A stretch of 64,000 nt of DNA from Anaeromyxobacter oryzisoli. GTDB taxonomy: Bacteria > Myxococcota > Myxococcia > Myxococcales > Anaeromyxobacteraceae. Shown piece by piece: positions 9,027 to 20,546 of the stretch (position 1 is the stretch's first letter; every line of letters begins with the position of its first letter). The position numbers and the translations under genes are program-made. Under the pieces are notes generated by a model. The model saw nothing but the letters and a program-made list of their open reading frames with translations. It was not told where the DNA came from and did not search any database. Where the stretch lies: the NCBI RefSeq assembly GCF_022690765.1, contig NZ_JALCZA010000017.1, forward strand, positions 1-64,000, written 5' to 3'.

Positions 9027-9082
9027 GACGGGACTGGCCAATTTGCCGGGTGCGAGGGCGCTTGGCAAGAGCGGAGGAGGTG

Positions 9083-9553
9083 CTAGCGAGCGAGCCGGGC
9101 GCCGCAGGATGGGCACAGGGCTCCGGAGACGGGGGCGCCGCAGCTGCAGAGGCGCGGCGACTCGGCCTCGGGGGCCGGCGCCGCGCTCGCGATGACCGGG
9201 AGGCGCATGCCGCAGCGCCCGCACAGGCGCTGTCCGGGAGCGGCGGGCGTCCGGCAGTACCGGCAGACGACCTGGGCCGGGAACGGCGTCGGGCCGTCGC
9301 CGGGGATCCCGGCGGCGGTCCGCTCGAGGTCGGGGAACGCCGGCGCGTCGGCGTCCACGGGCGCCATCGCCGTGGACTCGAGCCCGAGGAGCGGCGACGT
9401 GGCCACGTCCGCGCCGGCGGGCAGCCGGCTGGTCTCCATCCCCTCGAGCGGGGTGACGAGCGGGCGGACGGCGGCGCGGCCGAAGCTGCGCCCGCAGACC
9501 TCGCACTCGGCGCCCTGGGCCTGGGCGTGCTCGCAGACGGGGCAGACGATCAT
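9083..9553 (-). CDS. multi-zinc-ribbon protein (156 aa)
   Basis: There are three Cys-rich metal-binding knuckle groups: CPVC with CEVC at the N-terminus (about residues 4-22), CRYC with CGRC (about 97-116), and CSC with CPSC at the C-terminus (about 136-152). They are joined by Pro/Ala-rich, disordered-looking linkers. No enzymatic domain is present. Such double zinc-ribbon proteins often act as scaffolds or sensors. It lies between recG (92 bp upstream) and the aminotransferase (56 bp downstream), all on the minus strand, so read-through is likely. Confidence 0.75.
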   Translation of the reverse strand: MIVCPVCEHAQAQGAECEVCGRSFGRAAVRPLVTPLEGMETSRLPAGADVATSPLLGLESTAMAPVDADAPAFPDLERTAAGIPGDGPTPFPAQVVCRYCRTPAAPGQRLCGRCGMRLPVIASAAPAPEAESPRLCSCGAPVSGALCPSCGARLAR

Positions 9554-9645
9554 CGGGACGGAGTGTACCGCACCCGGCGGCCGCGGTCAGGACCGGAACC
9601 ACGTGCGCGCTGCACGGACCGTCTGCGAGCGCGGCGGCCGGGCGG

Positions 9646-12525
9646 TCACCCGATGCGTGCGAGGGACAGCCGCCCGGCCCAGCGCCCGGCGAGCGCCTCG
9701 CGGGCCGGCGCGTGCTCGGGCCGGCCGAGGTCGGGATCGGCCTCGACGAGCGCGAACGCCTCCTCGCGCGCCTCCTCGAGGATCGCCTCGTCGCGATAGA
9801 GGTCTGCGATCTCGAGGAGCCGCTGCCCCGACTGGCGAGTGCCGAGCAGCTCGCCGGGGCCGCGGATCCGGAGATCGACCCGGGCGATCTCGAAGCCGTC
9901 CTGCGTCCGCTCCATCGCCCGGAGCCGCTCGCGGGCCTCGTCGCCGGCCCGCTTGAAGTGCGCCACGAGGAGGCAGTGGCTGCGCTCCGCGCCGCGCCCG
10001 ACCCGGCCGCGGAGCTGGTGGAGCTGGGAGAGCCCGAACCGCTCGGCGTGCTCGACGATCATCACCGTCGCGTTCGGGACGTCCACCCCCACCTCGATCA
10101 CCGTGGTCGCGACCAGCACGGCCAGCTCGCCGGCGCGGAACCGCGCCATCACCGCCTGCTTCTCCTCCGTCTTCATCCGCCCGTGGAGGAGCCCCACCGC
10201 GTGCCCGGCGAAGACCTTCGCGAGGTCCGCCGCGCCGGTGGTCGCGTCGGCGAGGTCGCTCTTCTCCGACTCCTCGACGAGCGGGTACACGACGTACGCC
10301 TGGCGCCCGGCCTCGAGCTCCCTCCGCGCGAGGTCGTAGGCGGCCCTGCGCTGCGAGTCGCCGAAGAGCTTCGTCGCGACCGGCGTCCGGCCCGGGGGGA
10401 GCTCGCCGATCTTCGACTGGTCGAGGTCGCCGTAGAACGCCAGGGCGAGGGTGCGCGGGATGGGGGTCGCCGTCATCACGAGCACGTCCGGGCGCCGGCC
10501 CTTCGAGATGAGCGACGCGCGCTGCCGCACGCCGAACCGGTGCTGCTCGTCCACCACCGCGAGGCCGAGCCGCTCGAACTCGACGTCCTCCTCGAGGAGC
10601 GCGTGGGTCCCCACCGCGATCCGCGCCCGGCCCGCCGCCACCGCCGCCCGGGCCTCGCGCTGCCCCTTCCCGCGCGCCGCCGCGCCGACCAGCGCGATCT
10701 CGATCCCGCTCCCCGCGAGCCAGCCCGCGAGCGTCCGCGCGTGCTGCTCCGCCAGGATCTCGGTGGGCACCATCAGGGCCGCCTGATAGCCGGACTGGAC
10801 CGCCAGCATCATCGCGGCGAAGGCGACGGCGGTCTTGCCGCTGCCCACGTCGCCCTGGAGGAGCCGGTTCATCGGCTCGGGCCGCGCCATGTCGCGGGCG
10901 ATCTCGGCGAGCGCCCGCTCCTGCGCGCCCGTGAGCCGGAACGGGAGCGGCGCGACGGCGCGGGCGAGCGCCTCCGGCGAGGCGTCGAAGGCGATCCCCG
11001 GCTCGGCGCGCACGCCCCGGCGGCGGAGCGCCAGCGCGAGCTGGAGGAAGAACAGCTCCTCGAAGACGAGCCGTCGGAACGCCGGCGTGGCGCGCTCGGC
11101 GGCGAGGGCGACGTCCGTGCCGGGGGGCGGGAAGTGTGCCTCGCGGAGCGCCCGGGCGCGGCCGAGGAGGCCGCGGCGCTCCCGGATCGCCGGCGGCACG
11201 TCGTCCACCGCGGCGGGCGCCACGTCGTCCACCAGCCGCTTCACGAGCTTGCGGAGCGCGGGGTGCTGGTAGTCGGCGGGCCCCGCGTACACCGGGACGA
11301 TCAGGCCGAAGTTCGCCGAGTCGCCGGCCTGGACCTTCTCCACCTCGGGCTGGCTCATCTGCCGCCGTGCCCCGAAGCCCTCGGTGACCTTGCCCGAGCA
11401 CAGGAGCGACTCGCCCGCCTGGAACTGCTTGAGGCGCCAGGGCGGCGGGTTGAAGAAGACGAGCTCGAGGGCGGAGCCGGCCTCGGCGACGCCGACCTTG
11501 AGGAGCGGGCGACCGTTGCGCATCCGCTGGACGCGGACGTGGGTGACGGTGCCGAGCACGCTCGCCTCGTCGCCGAGCGTGAGCTCGGAGATCCGGCGGA
11601 CCCGGGTCCGGTCCTGGTACGCCTTCGGCCAGAACTCGAGCGCGTCCTCCGCCGTGAGGTAGCCGCGCTCCTCGAGCTGGGCCCGGGGCGCGGGGTGGGC
11701 GCGCGGGAGGTCCGCGAGCCGCGTCGCGAGCAGGGCGCGACGCCGGGCGCGCTCCTCGGCCGTCTGCGCGTCCGGGAGCGGCTGCCAAGGCTTGCGAGGG
11801 GGCCCGAGCTCCGTGCCCGGGTCGGCGGTCTCCCCCTCGGGCCCGTCGCCGCCGGAGGCACGACGCCCGCTCCTCGCGGCGAAGGTTTCGGTCGGGGCCG
11901 CGGGCGCGCTCGCCCCCATCGTCGCGGTCGCCCCGCTCGCCCTGAGCGTAGCGCCGCGCCCTGGGCGCGGCGCGGAGTCGAAGGGCGAGGCACCGTGCTG
12001 CCCCCGAGATTCGCCCCCACGCGCGGGAGGTCTGCTCGCCGCGACCGGAGGGACGGTCGCGCTCGCGCCGCCGGCCGCGTGCTCCCCCTGACGCCCGCCG
12101 CCCGGCGCTCGAGGCCCCTTCTCCGAGACCTGCTCCCTGCTCGCCCGCGAGCCGCCGACCACGACCCTCCCCGCCCGCGCCACGGCCCGCAGCTCCTCCG
12201 GGACCGGCACGAGCGCGGCGACGTCGGCGGTGATGCGGGCGATCGCCTGCTTGCGCGCCGCCCCGGCCAGCGCATCGAAGCCCGCCGCCTCCGCCTCGAG
12301 CCGGCGCAGCGCGGGCGTGTCCGCCGCGCCGAGGCCGCGGGCGCGCGCGACGGCCTCCCGGAGCGTGTCGCCGAACGCGACGAGCCGGCTCGCGCCGGCG
12401 AAGCCGTTCGCGGCGGCGAACCGGAGCGGCGGGATGAGCGCCTCGAGCGCGCGCGCGGCGGCGAGGCCGGGGAGCTCCCCCGCCCCCGCTCCCTCCCCGC
12501 CGCAGCCGCCGTCCCTCCGCTCCAC
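9646..12525 (-). CDS. recG: ATP-dependent DNA helicase RecG with long N-terminal extension
   Basis: Branch-migrating helicase that regresses stalled forks; 959 aa against about 690 in Escherichia coli. Helicase motif I QGDVGSGKT lies near residue 560, DEQHRFG (motif II) near 660, TATPIPRT (motif III) just after, and the motif V/VI region QLRGRVGRG near the end. An OB-fold wedge precedes these. The first roughly 260 residues are extra: a helical start followed by a Pro/Ala/Arg-rich linker. That linker is partly encoded by genomic repeat sequences (11875-11898 and 11936-11989), translated in frame. The gene looks intact. It starts 29 bp after the greA stop, so the two are probably cotranscribed. 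Confidence 0.93.
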   Translation of the reverse strand: MERRDGGCGGEGAGAGELPGLAAARALEALIPPLRFAAANGFAGASRLVAFGDTLREAVARARGLGAADTPALRRLEAEAAGFDALAGAARKQAIARITADVAALVPVPEELRAVARAGRVVVGGSRASREQVSEKGPRAPGGGRQGEHAAGGASATVPPVAASRPPARGGESRGQHGASPFDSAPRPGRGATLRASGATATMGASAPAAPTETFAARSGRRASGGDGPEGETADPGTELGPPRKPWQPLPDAQTAEERARRRALLATRLADLPRAHPAPRAQLEERGYLTAEDALEFWPKAYQDRTRVRRISELTLGDEASVLGTVTHVRVQRMRNGRPLLKVGVAEAGSALELVFFNPPPWRLKQFQAGESLLCSGKVTEGFGARRQMSQPEVEKVQAGDSANFGLIVPVYAGPADYQHPALRKLVKRLVDDVAPAAVDDVPPAIRERRGLLGRARALREAHFPPPGTDVALAAERATPAFRRLVFEELFFLQLALALRRRGVRAEPGIAFDASPEALARAVAPLPFRLTGAQERALAEIARDMARPEPMNRLLQGDVGSGKTAVAFAAMMLAVQSGYQAALMVPTEILAEQHARTLAGWLAGSGIEIALVGAAARGKGQREARAAVAAGRARIAVGTHALLEEDVEFERLGLAVVDEQHRFGVRQRASLISKGRRPDVLVMTATPIPRTLALAFYGDLDQSKIGELPPGRTPVATKLFGDSQRRAAYDLARRELEAGRQAYVVYPLVEESEKSDLADATTGAADLAKVFAGHAVGLLHGRMKTEEKQAVMARFRAGELAVLVATTVIEVGVDVPNATVMIVEHAERFGLSQLHQLRGRVGRGAERSHCLLVAHFKRAGDEARERLRAMERTQDGFEIARVDLRIRGPGELLGTRQSGQRLLEIADLYRDEAILEEAREEAFALVEADPDLGRPEHAPAREALAGRWAGRLSLARIG
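11875..11989. repeat. dispersed repeat elements embedded in the recG reading frame
   Basis: At 11936-11989, outer arms CTCGCCCT and AGGGCGAG enclose a perfect 10-bp-arm hairpin (GCGCCGCGCC-CTG-GGCGCGGCGC, 11951-11973). The 17-mer CGGAGTCGAAGGGCGAG at 11973-11989 recurs exactly at 24557-24573. Next to it, 11875-11898 reads on the minus strand as GCCCCGACCGAAACC then TTCGCCGCG, a degenerate copy of the CGACCGAGAGAAG unit found at 3.1, 4.5 and 17.1 kb. Confidence 0.75.
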
Positions 12526-12554
12526 GGGCCGACGCTATCCGCCGGGTCCGACGT

Positions 12555-13058
12555 CTACTCGGACTCGACCGAGAGCTCCTCCTCGACGAACTCGACCGCC
12601 TGGATCTCGTACTCCTTCGGGCCGCCGGGCGTCCGGACGGTCACCTCGTCGCCCTCGCTGCGCCCGATGAGCGCGCGGGCGATCGGGCTCGTGACCGAGA
12701 TCTTGCCCTGCTTCAGGTCGGCCTCGATCTCGCCCACGATCCGATACCTCACCTGGTCGCCGGACTCCCCGTCCTCGAGGGTCACCGTCGCGCCGAAGAC
12801 CACGCGGTCGCCCGCGAGCCGGGCGACGTCGATCACCTCCGCGCTGGCGATCCAGTGCTCGACCTGCTGGATCCGCCCCTCGACGTGCGACTGCTTCTCC
12901 TTCGCGGCGTGGTACTCGGCGTTCTCGGAGAGGTCCCCGTGCGCGAGCGCCTCGGAGATCTCCTTCACGATCTTGGGACGCTCGATGGACTTGAGGCGCT
13001 TGAGCTCCTCCTTCAGTCGGAGGAGACCGCCCTTGGTCATCGGAACGCGATCGGACAT
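12555..13058 (-). CDS. greA: transcription elongation factor GreA
   Basis: Rescues backtracked RNA polymerase by stimulating transcript cleavage; 167 aa, close to the usual 158. The N-terminal coiled coil carries the acidic tip in GDLSENAEYHAAKE (the catalytic Asp/Glu pair). The C-terminal FKBP-like domain has SPIARALIGRSEGDEV. The start at 13058 (MSDRVPMTK) is preceded by GAGGTG five bases upstream; an earlier in-frame codon at 13073 would overlap this ribosome-binding site. It follows the carB terminator and may be transcribed with recG. Confidence 0.95.
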   Translation of the reverse strand: MSDRVPMTKGGLLRLKEELKRLKSIERPKIVKEISEALAHGDLSENAEYHAAKEKQSHVEGRIQQVEHWIASAEVIDVARLAGDRVVFGATVTLEDGESGDQVRYRIVGEIEADLKQGKISVTSPIARALIGRSEGDEVTVRTPGGPKEYEIQAVEFVEEELSVESE

Positions 13059-13071
13059 CTCTTCACCTCTC

Positions 13072-13115
13072 AAAAAAAACGAAGGGCGGCCGACCCGAGA
13101 AGCCCGGGCGGCCGC
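13072..13115 (-). terminator. Rho-independent terminator after carB
   Basis: Read on the minus strand: a GC-rich stem (arms GCGGCCG and CGGCCGC, with CCC/GGG continuing inside, 13086-13115) followed after a few bases by eight T (13072-13079). It lies between the carB stop (13155) and the greA start (13058). Confidence 0.8.
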
Positions 13116-13154
13116 TTCCTCTCCGTCTTCGAATAGGCCGGGCCGGGGCCCCTG

Positions 13155-16412
<3,258 letters not shown>

Positions 16413-16519
16413 GGGGCGGGGAAACTAGCACACGGGCGTGCGCCCATGTAACCCGCATCATGGAGAAAATCCGCCCACGAAGCGACGGCGACGCGGCCGC
16501 CCGGCCGGGGACCGGGGGC

Positions 16520-16957
16520 TCAGGGAACGCGCTGCCCCGAGGCGTCCTTCTCGCGGGCGGCGTGCACCGCCTCGAGGAGCTTGCGGACCTTCGGGAACCG
16601 CGCGCCCAGGGCGGCCACCACCGGCGCCGGGAAGATCACCGCCGAGACGTCCGTCCCCGCGACGAGGGCGGCGCTCCGGCCCGTGCCGAGGACCCGCCCC
16701 TCCCCGAAGAACGCGCCGCGCTCGAGCTGGGCGACCTCGACCCCGCCGGCGGTCGCGACCGCGCGGCCGTCGAGGACGAGGTAGAAGCCCTCGTCCCCCT
16801 CGCCGGAGATCGCCTCGCCCGCGGCCCAGGTCGCCTGCTGCGCGAGCTGGAGCAGGTCGTGCCGCGCCTCGGGGTCGAGCGACCGGAAGAGCAGGCTCGA
16901 CTCGACGAAGGCGGTGGTCGCGAGGTCTCCCAGGACCTCCCGGGGCGCGCTGGCCAT
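16520..16957 (-). CDS. cyclic nucleotide-binding (Crp-like sensor) domain protein without DNA-binding domain
   Basis: A stand-alone cNMP-binding beta-barrel of 145 aa. Strands fall at residues about 30-110, with GFYLVLDG and the phosphate-binding-cassette region FFGEGRVLGTGRSAALVA. The cassette keeps G-E and the R-(S/T)-A core. No helix-turn-helix follows, so it is not a transcription factor by itself. The ATG at 16957 is preferred to a GTG six codons upstream. It lies between coaD and carB on the same strand. Confidence 0.8.
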   Translation of the reverse strand: MASAPREVLGDLATTAFVESSLLFRSLDPEARHDLLQLAQQATWAAGEAISGEGDEGFYLVLDGRAVATAGGVEVAQLERGAFFGEGRVLGTGRSAALVAGTDVSAVIFPAPVVAALGARFPKVRKLLEAVHAAREKDASGQRVP

Positions 16958-16975
16958 GGGCGGGCAAGCTAGCAC

Positions 16976-17148
16976 AGGCTCGCCGGCCCGGGAGCGATTT
17001 CCCGGGCGCGGACGCGGAGAACGTCCGCGATCCGACCCGGCGCCGCCGGCGGCCTCGACCGAGAGAAGTTTCGCGGCCCCGACCGAGAGAAGTTCGCCGC
17101 GCGGCCCCGACCGAGAGAAGTTTCTCGGCCGCGGAGCTCCGCGGCGGC
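16976..17148. repeat. three tandem-like copies of the CGACCGAGAGAAGTT motif
   Basis: Exact 15-mers CGACCGAGAGAAGTT lie at 17056-17070, 17080-17094 and 17108-17122, spaced by 24 and 28 bp. GC-rich spacers (TCGCGGCCC, CGCCGCGCGGCCC) separate them. The region lies between the cyclic-nucleotide-binding gene start and the coaD stop. It is the third locus for this motif, 12.5 kb from the RAYT gene. Confidence 0.9.
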
Positions 17149-17652
17149 TCAGCCGCGAGGTGCGGCCGGCGCGCGCCCGAGCTTCCGCTGCAGCGCGACG
17201 ATGACGGCGGGCGGCACGAACGCGCTGACGTCGCCGCCGAAGGTCGCCACCTCCCGGACCAGCCGCGCCGAGACGAAGAAGTAGTCCTCGCCCGTCATCA
17301 CGAACACCGACTCGAAATCGGGCAGGAGGCGGTTGTTCATGTTGGCGAGCTGGAACTCGTACTCGAAGTCCGACACCGCCCGGAGCCCGCGCAGCACGGT
17401 GGGGATGCCGCGCCGGCGCGCGTAGTCCACGAGGAGCCCGTCGAACGAGTCCACCTCCACGCGCGGGTCCTCGCCGACCACCTCGCGGATGAGCGCCCTG
17501 CGCTCGTCCGCGGTGAAGAGCGGCGACTTCTGGGGGTTGTTGGCGACCGCGACCACGAGCCGGTCGAAGAGCTTGAGCCCGCGCTGGATGATCGCGAGGT
17601 GCCCGTTGGTGAGCGGGTCGAACGAGCCGGGGTAGATGGCGGTGCGGGCCAT
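17149..17652 (-). CDS. coaD: phosphopantetheine adenylyltransferase
   Basis: Transfers AMP from ATP to 4'-phosphopantetheine, the penultimate step of coenzyme A synthesis; 167 aa. The nucleotidyltransferase signature [16 protein letters not shown] (residues 7-22) contains the TxGH motif. The second conserved block, [19 protein letters not shown], and the ISSS-equivalent region [12 protein letters not shown] are also present. The gene follows rsmD by 19 bp, the common rsmD-coaD arrangement. Confidence 0.96.
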   Translation of the reverse strand: MARTAIYPGSFDPLTNGHLAIIQRGLKLFDRLVVAVANNPQKSPLFTADERRALIREVVGEDPRVEVDSFDGLLVDYARRRGIPTVLRGLRAVSDFEYEFQLANMNNRLLPDFESVFVMTGEDYFFVSARLVREVATFGGDVSAFVPPAVIVALQRKLGRAPAAPRG

Positions 17653-17671
17653 GTCGGGCGCGGAGTATGGC

Positions 17672-18211
17672 TCAGTCGCGCCGGTAGATCGAGATTCCCG
17701 TCCCGCCGTAGGCGCGCCGATCCACCAGCACCAGCCCGCCGGAGCGGTCGGGCGGGGGGCGGCGGGCGTCGTGCTCGGCGACCGCGCGGCCGCCGCGCGC
17801 GAGGAGCGGCTCCAGCGCGGCGAGGGCGGCGTCCGGCCCTTCGGCGTAGGGCGGGTCGGCGAAGGCGAGGAGGAACCGCCCGCGCGGCAGGCGGGCGAGC
17901 GCCTCCGGGACGCGCCCCCGGAGCACCTCCAGCCGGTCGCCGAAGCCGAGCGCCGCGGCGTTCCGCGCGATCGTCTCGGCCGCGACGCGGTCGGCCTCGA
18001 CGCAGACGGCCCGGTCGCAGCCGCGGGAGAGCGCCTCGAGGGCGAGCGCGCCGGTCCCGGCGTAGAGGTCGAGGACGTCGCCGCCCTCGAAGAACTGCCC
18101 GAGCAGGTTGAACACCGCCCCGCGCACCTTCTCGCTGGTGGGCCGCGTCCGCATCCCGCGGGGCGCCGCGAGCCGCCGCCCGCGCGCGGTGCCGGCGATG
18201 ATCCGCGTCAT
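17672..18211 (-). CDS. rsmD: 16S rRNA (guanine(966)-N2)-methyltransferase RsmD
   Basis: SAM-dependent methyltransferase of 179 aa. It has the RsmD N-terminus [12 protein letters not shown], the SAM-binding [19 protein letters not shown] and the catalytic motif FADPPYAEG. Its ATG overlaps the TGA of the upstream unknown gene (ATGA, 18208-18211), and coaD follows closely, so the three form one operon. Confidence 0.95.
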   Translation of the reverse strand: MTRIIAGTARGRRLAAPRGMRTRPTSEKVRGAVFNLLGQFFEGGDVLDLYAGTGALALEALSRGCDRAVCVEADRVAAETIARNAAALGFGDRLEVLRGRVPEALARLPRGRFLLAFADPPYAEGPDAALAALEPLLARGGRAVAEHDARRPPPDRSGGLVLVDRRAYGGTGISIYRRD

Positions 18212-19311
18212 CGCGCCTCGAGCTGGCGCTCGAGCGCCCGCGCCATGCGGACCGCGCTCCCCGGCGCGCCGAGCGCCTCGAGGAACCCGCTCACCTCGAC
18301 GTACGCCCGCGCCTCGAGCCGCTCCGCGGCGCCGTCCGACAGCTCGGCCGCGGCCCGCTCGAGCCGGCTCGCGCGCGTCGTCGTTTCATGGTCCTCGGGA
18401 CCCGCGCCGGCCGGGCCGGCGCCGGAGGAGATCAGCGCCCACGGGATGAGGCTCAGCGCGTTCGCCGCCGCCCGCCCGCCGTCGTCGCACGCCTTCACCG
18501 GCGAGCCGCGCAGGAGCTCGAGCAGCGCGGGCGTCACCGGTCCCCGGCGCATCACCGGCACCCCCGCCGCCGCCGCGCAGACGCGGGCGAGCGCCGCCGC
18601 CTGCAGCCGCGCCTCGCCGGCGCTCGACGGCTCCGGACAGCGGACGCTCACGACGTCCGGCGGCGCGCCCCGCCGGGTCAGCTCCTCGACGAGCGCTCCC
18701 GCGCGGGCCGCGCCGTCCGGCCCCTCCTCGAGCGGCAGCACGCACTCGAGGCCGAGCCCGCGCTCCACCGGGCCGGCGGCCACCTCGGCGAGCACGCGCC
18801 CCCGCTCCGCCGGCGCCACCGCGCCCGCGTCCACGGCGAGGTGCGTCATCCCCGCGTCCACCAGCCGCCACGCCTCGTGCGACGCGCGCTCGACCTCGGC
18901 CGCGCCCTCCCCCTCCACGACCACGTCGGCGGAGAGGAAGATCGGAAGGCCGGCCGCGACCTCGTCCGCCGCGCGCGTCACCGCCTCGAACCAGGGCTCC
19001 GGGAGCGCGCCGTGCGGCAGCGCGAGGCCGATCGCGGAGCGGTGCTCCTTGGCCGCGACGAGCGCCGCGGGGGCCCCCCCCGCGCAGGGGGCGCGCCCGA
19101 CCGCGCGGGCGCGGCGGGGGGCGGGCCCGTGGGCCCGGCCCCCCGCCGCGCGCCCCCCGCCGGCGGGGGGCCCCCCCACGACCGGGAGGACGAGGCGGAG
19201 GGCGGCCGCGGGGCCGAGCAGGTCGCGGAGCGAGATCGGGCACGCGTCGCTCCGCGGCGCGAGCCGCTCGACGACGCTCGCCGGCCGGAACGCGAGGATC
19301 CGCGAGAGCAT
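18208..19311 (-). CDS. protein of unknown function, possibly an aldolase-like TIM barrel (367 aa)
   Basis: I do not recognise this with confidence. Alternating helices and strands such as GLPIFLSADVVVEGE, GMTHLAVDAG and PDVVSVRCPEP suggest a TIM-barrel enzyme, reminiscent of tagatose/fructose-bisphosphate aldolase-type proteins. Residues about 45-85 are an anomalous Gly/Ala/Arg/Pro-rich segment encoded by G and C homopolymer runs (19070-19185). The start at 19311 is MLSRIL; an upstream TTG/ATG cluster adds only six residues. It overlaps rsmD by 4 bp. Confidence 0.55.
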   Translation of the reverse strand: MLSRILAFRPASVVERLAPRSDACPISLRDLLGPAAALRLVLPVVGGPPAGGGRAAGGRAHGPAPRRARAVGRAPCAGGAPAALVAAKEHRSAIGLALPHGALPEPWFEAVTRAADEVAAGLPIFLSADVVVEGEGAAEVERASHEAWRLVDAGMTHLAVDAGAVAPAERGRVLAEVAAGPVERGLGLECVLPLEEGPDGAARAGALVEELTRRGAPPDVVSVRCPEPSSAGEARLQAAALARVCAAAAGVPVMRRGPVTPALLELLRGSPVKACDDGGRAAANALSLIPWALISSGAGPAGAGPEDHETTTRASRLERAAAELSDGAAERLEARAYVEVSGFLEALGAPGSAVRMARALERQLEAR

Positions 19312-19429
19312 CACGGGCGGATATAGCACGGGGCGCGCCGCGCGCGGCGGGCATGAGGGCGCGGTCTCGTGGCGCCCCCCGCTCGCATCGCGCCGCGGCG
19401 GCGACGCTCGGCGCGAGCGGGTCGCGCCT

Positions 19430-20434
19430 TCAGTGCTGGTAGTCGTTCACGTGCGCGTACTCGGCCGACTCGATCTGCAGCGTGGTGTGGTCGATCCCGA
19501 AGCGGCGCCGCAGCTCGAGCTTCACCGCGTTCAGGATCTCGTCGTTGCGCCCCATCGAGTCGAGGCGGACGACGAGGTGCGCCGAGAGGGCGTGGAGGTT
19601 GCTCGAGATCGTCCAGATGTGGAGATCGTGGACGGCGACCACGCCGGGGCAGCACTCCATCTCCTTGCAGACCGCCGCCACGTCGAGGTGGCGGGGGACG
19701 CTCTCCATGAGGATGTCCGTGATCTCGAGGATCATCCGCACGGCGCCCCAGAGGATGAGGCACGCGATCACGACCGAGAGCAGCGGGTCGAGCCACTCGA
19801 TGCCGGGGCGGAGCGCCATCGCGCCCGCGCCGAGCAGGATCGCGACCGACGAGAACGTGTCGGCGAGGACGTGCAGGAACGCGGAGCGCGCGTTGAGCGA
19901 GTGCTCGCCGTGCAGGAACCCCAGGATCGCCAGGTTCGCCACGAGGCCGATGGCGGCGATCACCGCCATGAGCCCGAGCTTGATGGGCGCGTGCGGCGTC
20001 CGGAGCCGCTCCACCGCCTCCCAGGCGATCCAGATCGAGAGCAGGAGGAGCGCGCCGACGTTGATCTGCGCCCCGAGCACCTCCGCGCGACGGAAGCCGA
20101 AGGTCCGCTTGTCGTCGGCCGGGCGGGCGGCGAGCCAGGAGGCGAACAGGGCGAGCCCGAGCGCGCCCGCGTCGGTGAGCATGTGACCCGCGTCGGAGAC
20201 CAGGGCGAGAGACCCGGACAGCCAGCCGCCCACCGCCTCGGCGAGCATGACGGTCCCGGTGACGACCATGGAGGCGCCGAGCCGGCGCAGGCTCGCCCCG
20301 CCGCCGTGCGCGCCGAGGGCGTGGGCGGTCGCGTGATCGTGCACGTGCTGGTGGAGCGGCGTGGCGCCGTCGCCGCCCGGGTGGGCGTGGGCGCGCCCGG
20401 GCGCGTCCTCCAGGTGGGAGTGGCCGTGCGACAT
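19430..20434 (-). CDS. cation diffusion facilitator (CzcD/ZitB-type) transporter
   Basis: Exports Zn(II), Cd(II) or a related divalent metal by proton antiport; 334 aa. The start at 20434 yields a His-rich cytoplasmic N-terminus (MSHGHSHLEDAPGRAHAHPG), a metal-sensing feature of this group. Six transmembrane helices follow. The helix-2 and helix-5 metal sites appear as HMLTD (SDAGHMLTDAG) and HVLAD (FLHVLADTFSS). The cytoplasmic C-terminal domain includes VAVHDLHIWTI. It is divergent from the hydrolase gene with a 112-bp intergenic gap. Confidence 0.92.
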   Translation of the reverse strand: MSHGHSHLEDAPGRAHAHPGGDGATPLHQHVHDHATAHALGAHGGGASLRRLGASMVVTGTVMLAEAVGGWLSGSLALVSDAGHMLTDAGALGLALFASWLAARPADDKRTFGFRRAEVLGAQINVGALLLLSIWIAWEAVERLRTPHAPIKLGLMAVIAAIGLVANLAILGFLHGEHSLNARSAFLHVLADTFSSVAILLGAGAMALRPGIEWLDPLLSVVIACLILWGAVRMILEITDILMESVPRHLDVAAVCKEMECCPGVVAVHDLHIWTISSNLHALSAHLVVRLDSMGRNDEILNAVKLELRRRFGIDHTTLQIESAEYAHVNDYQH

Positions 20435-20546
20435 TCCGCTCGAGCCTCCGTCTCGGGATAGTCTACGCCATGCAGCGCGCGACCGACATCGCGGGCGGCG
20501 CGCGCGGCGCCCGTCCGGACGGAGCCCGCGCGGGCCGAGGACCTCG

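Noticed and set aside
12561..12575. CTCGACCGAGAG inside greA
   Set aside because: Resembles the dispersed motif but encodes the conserved acidic GreA C-terminus and lacks the flanking bases, so it is chance.
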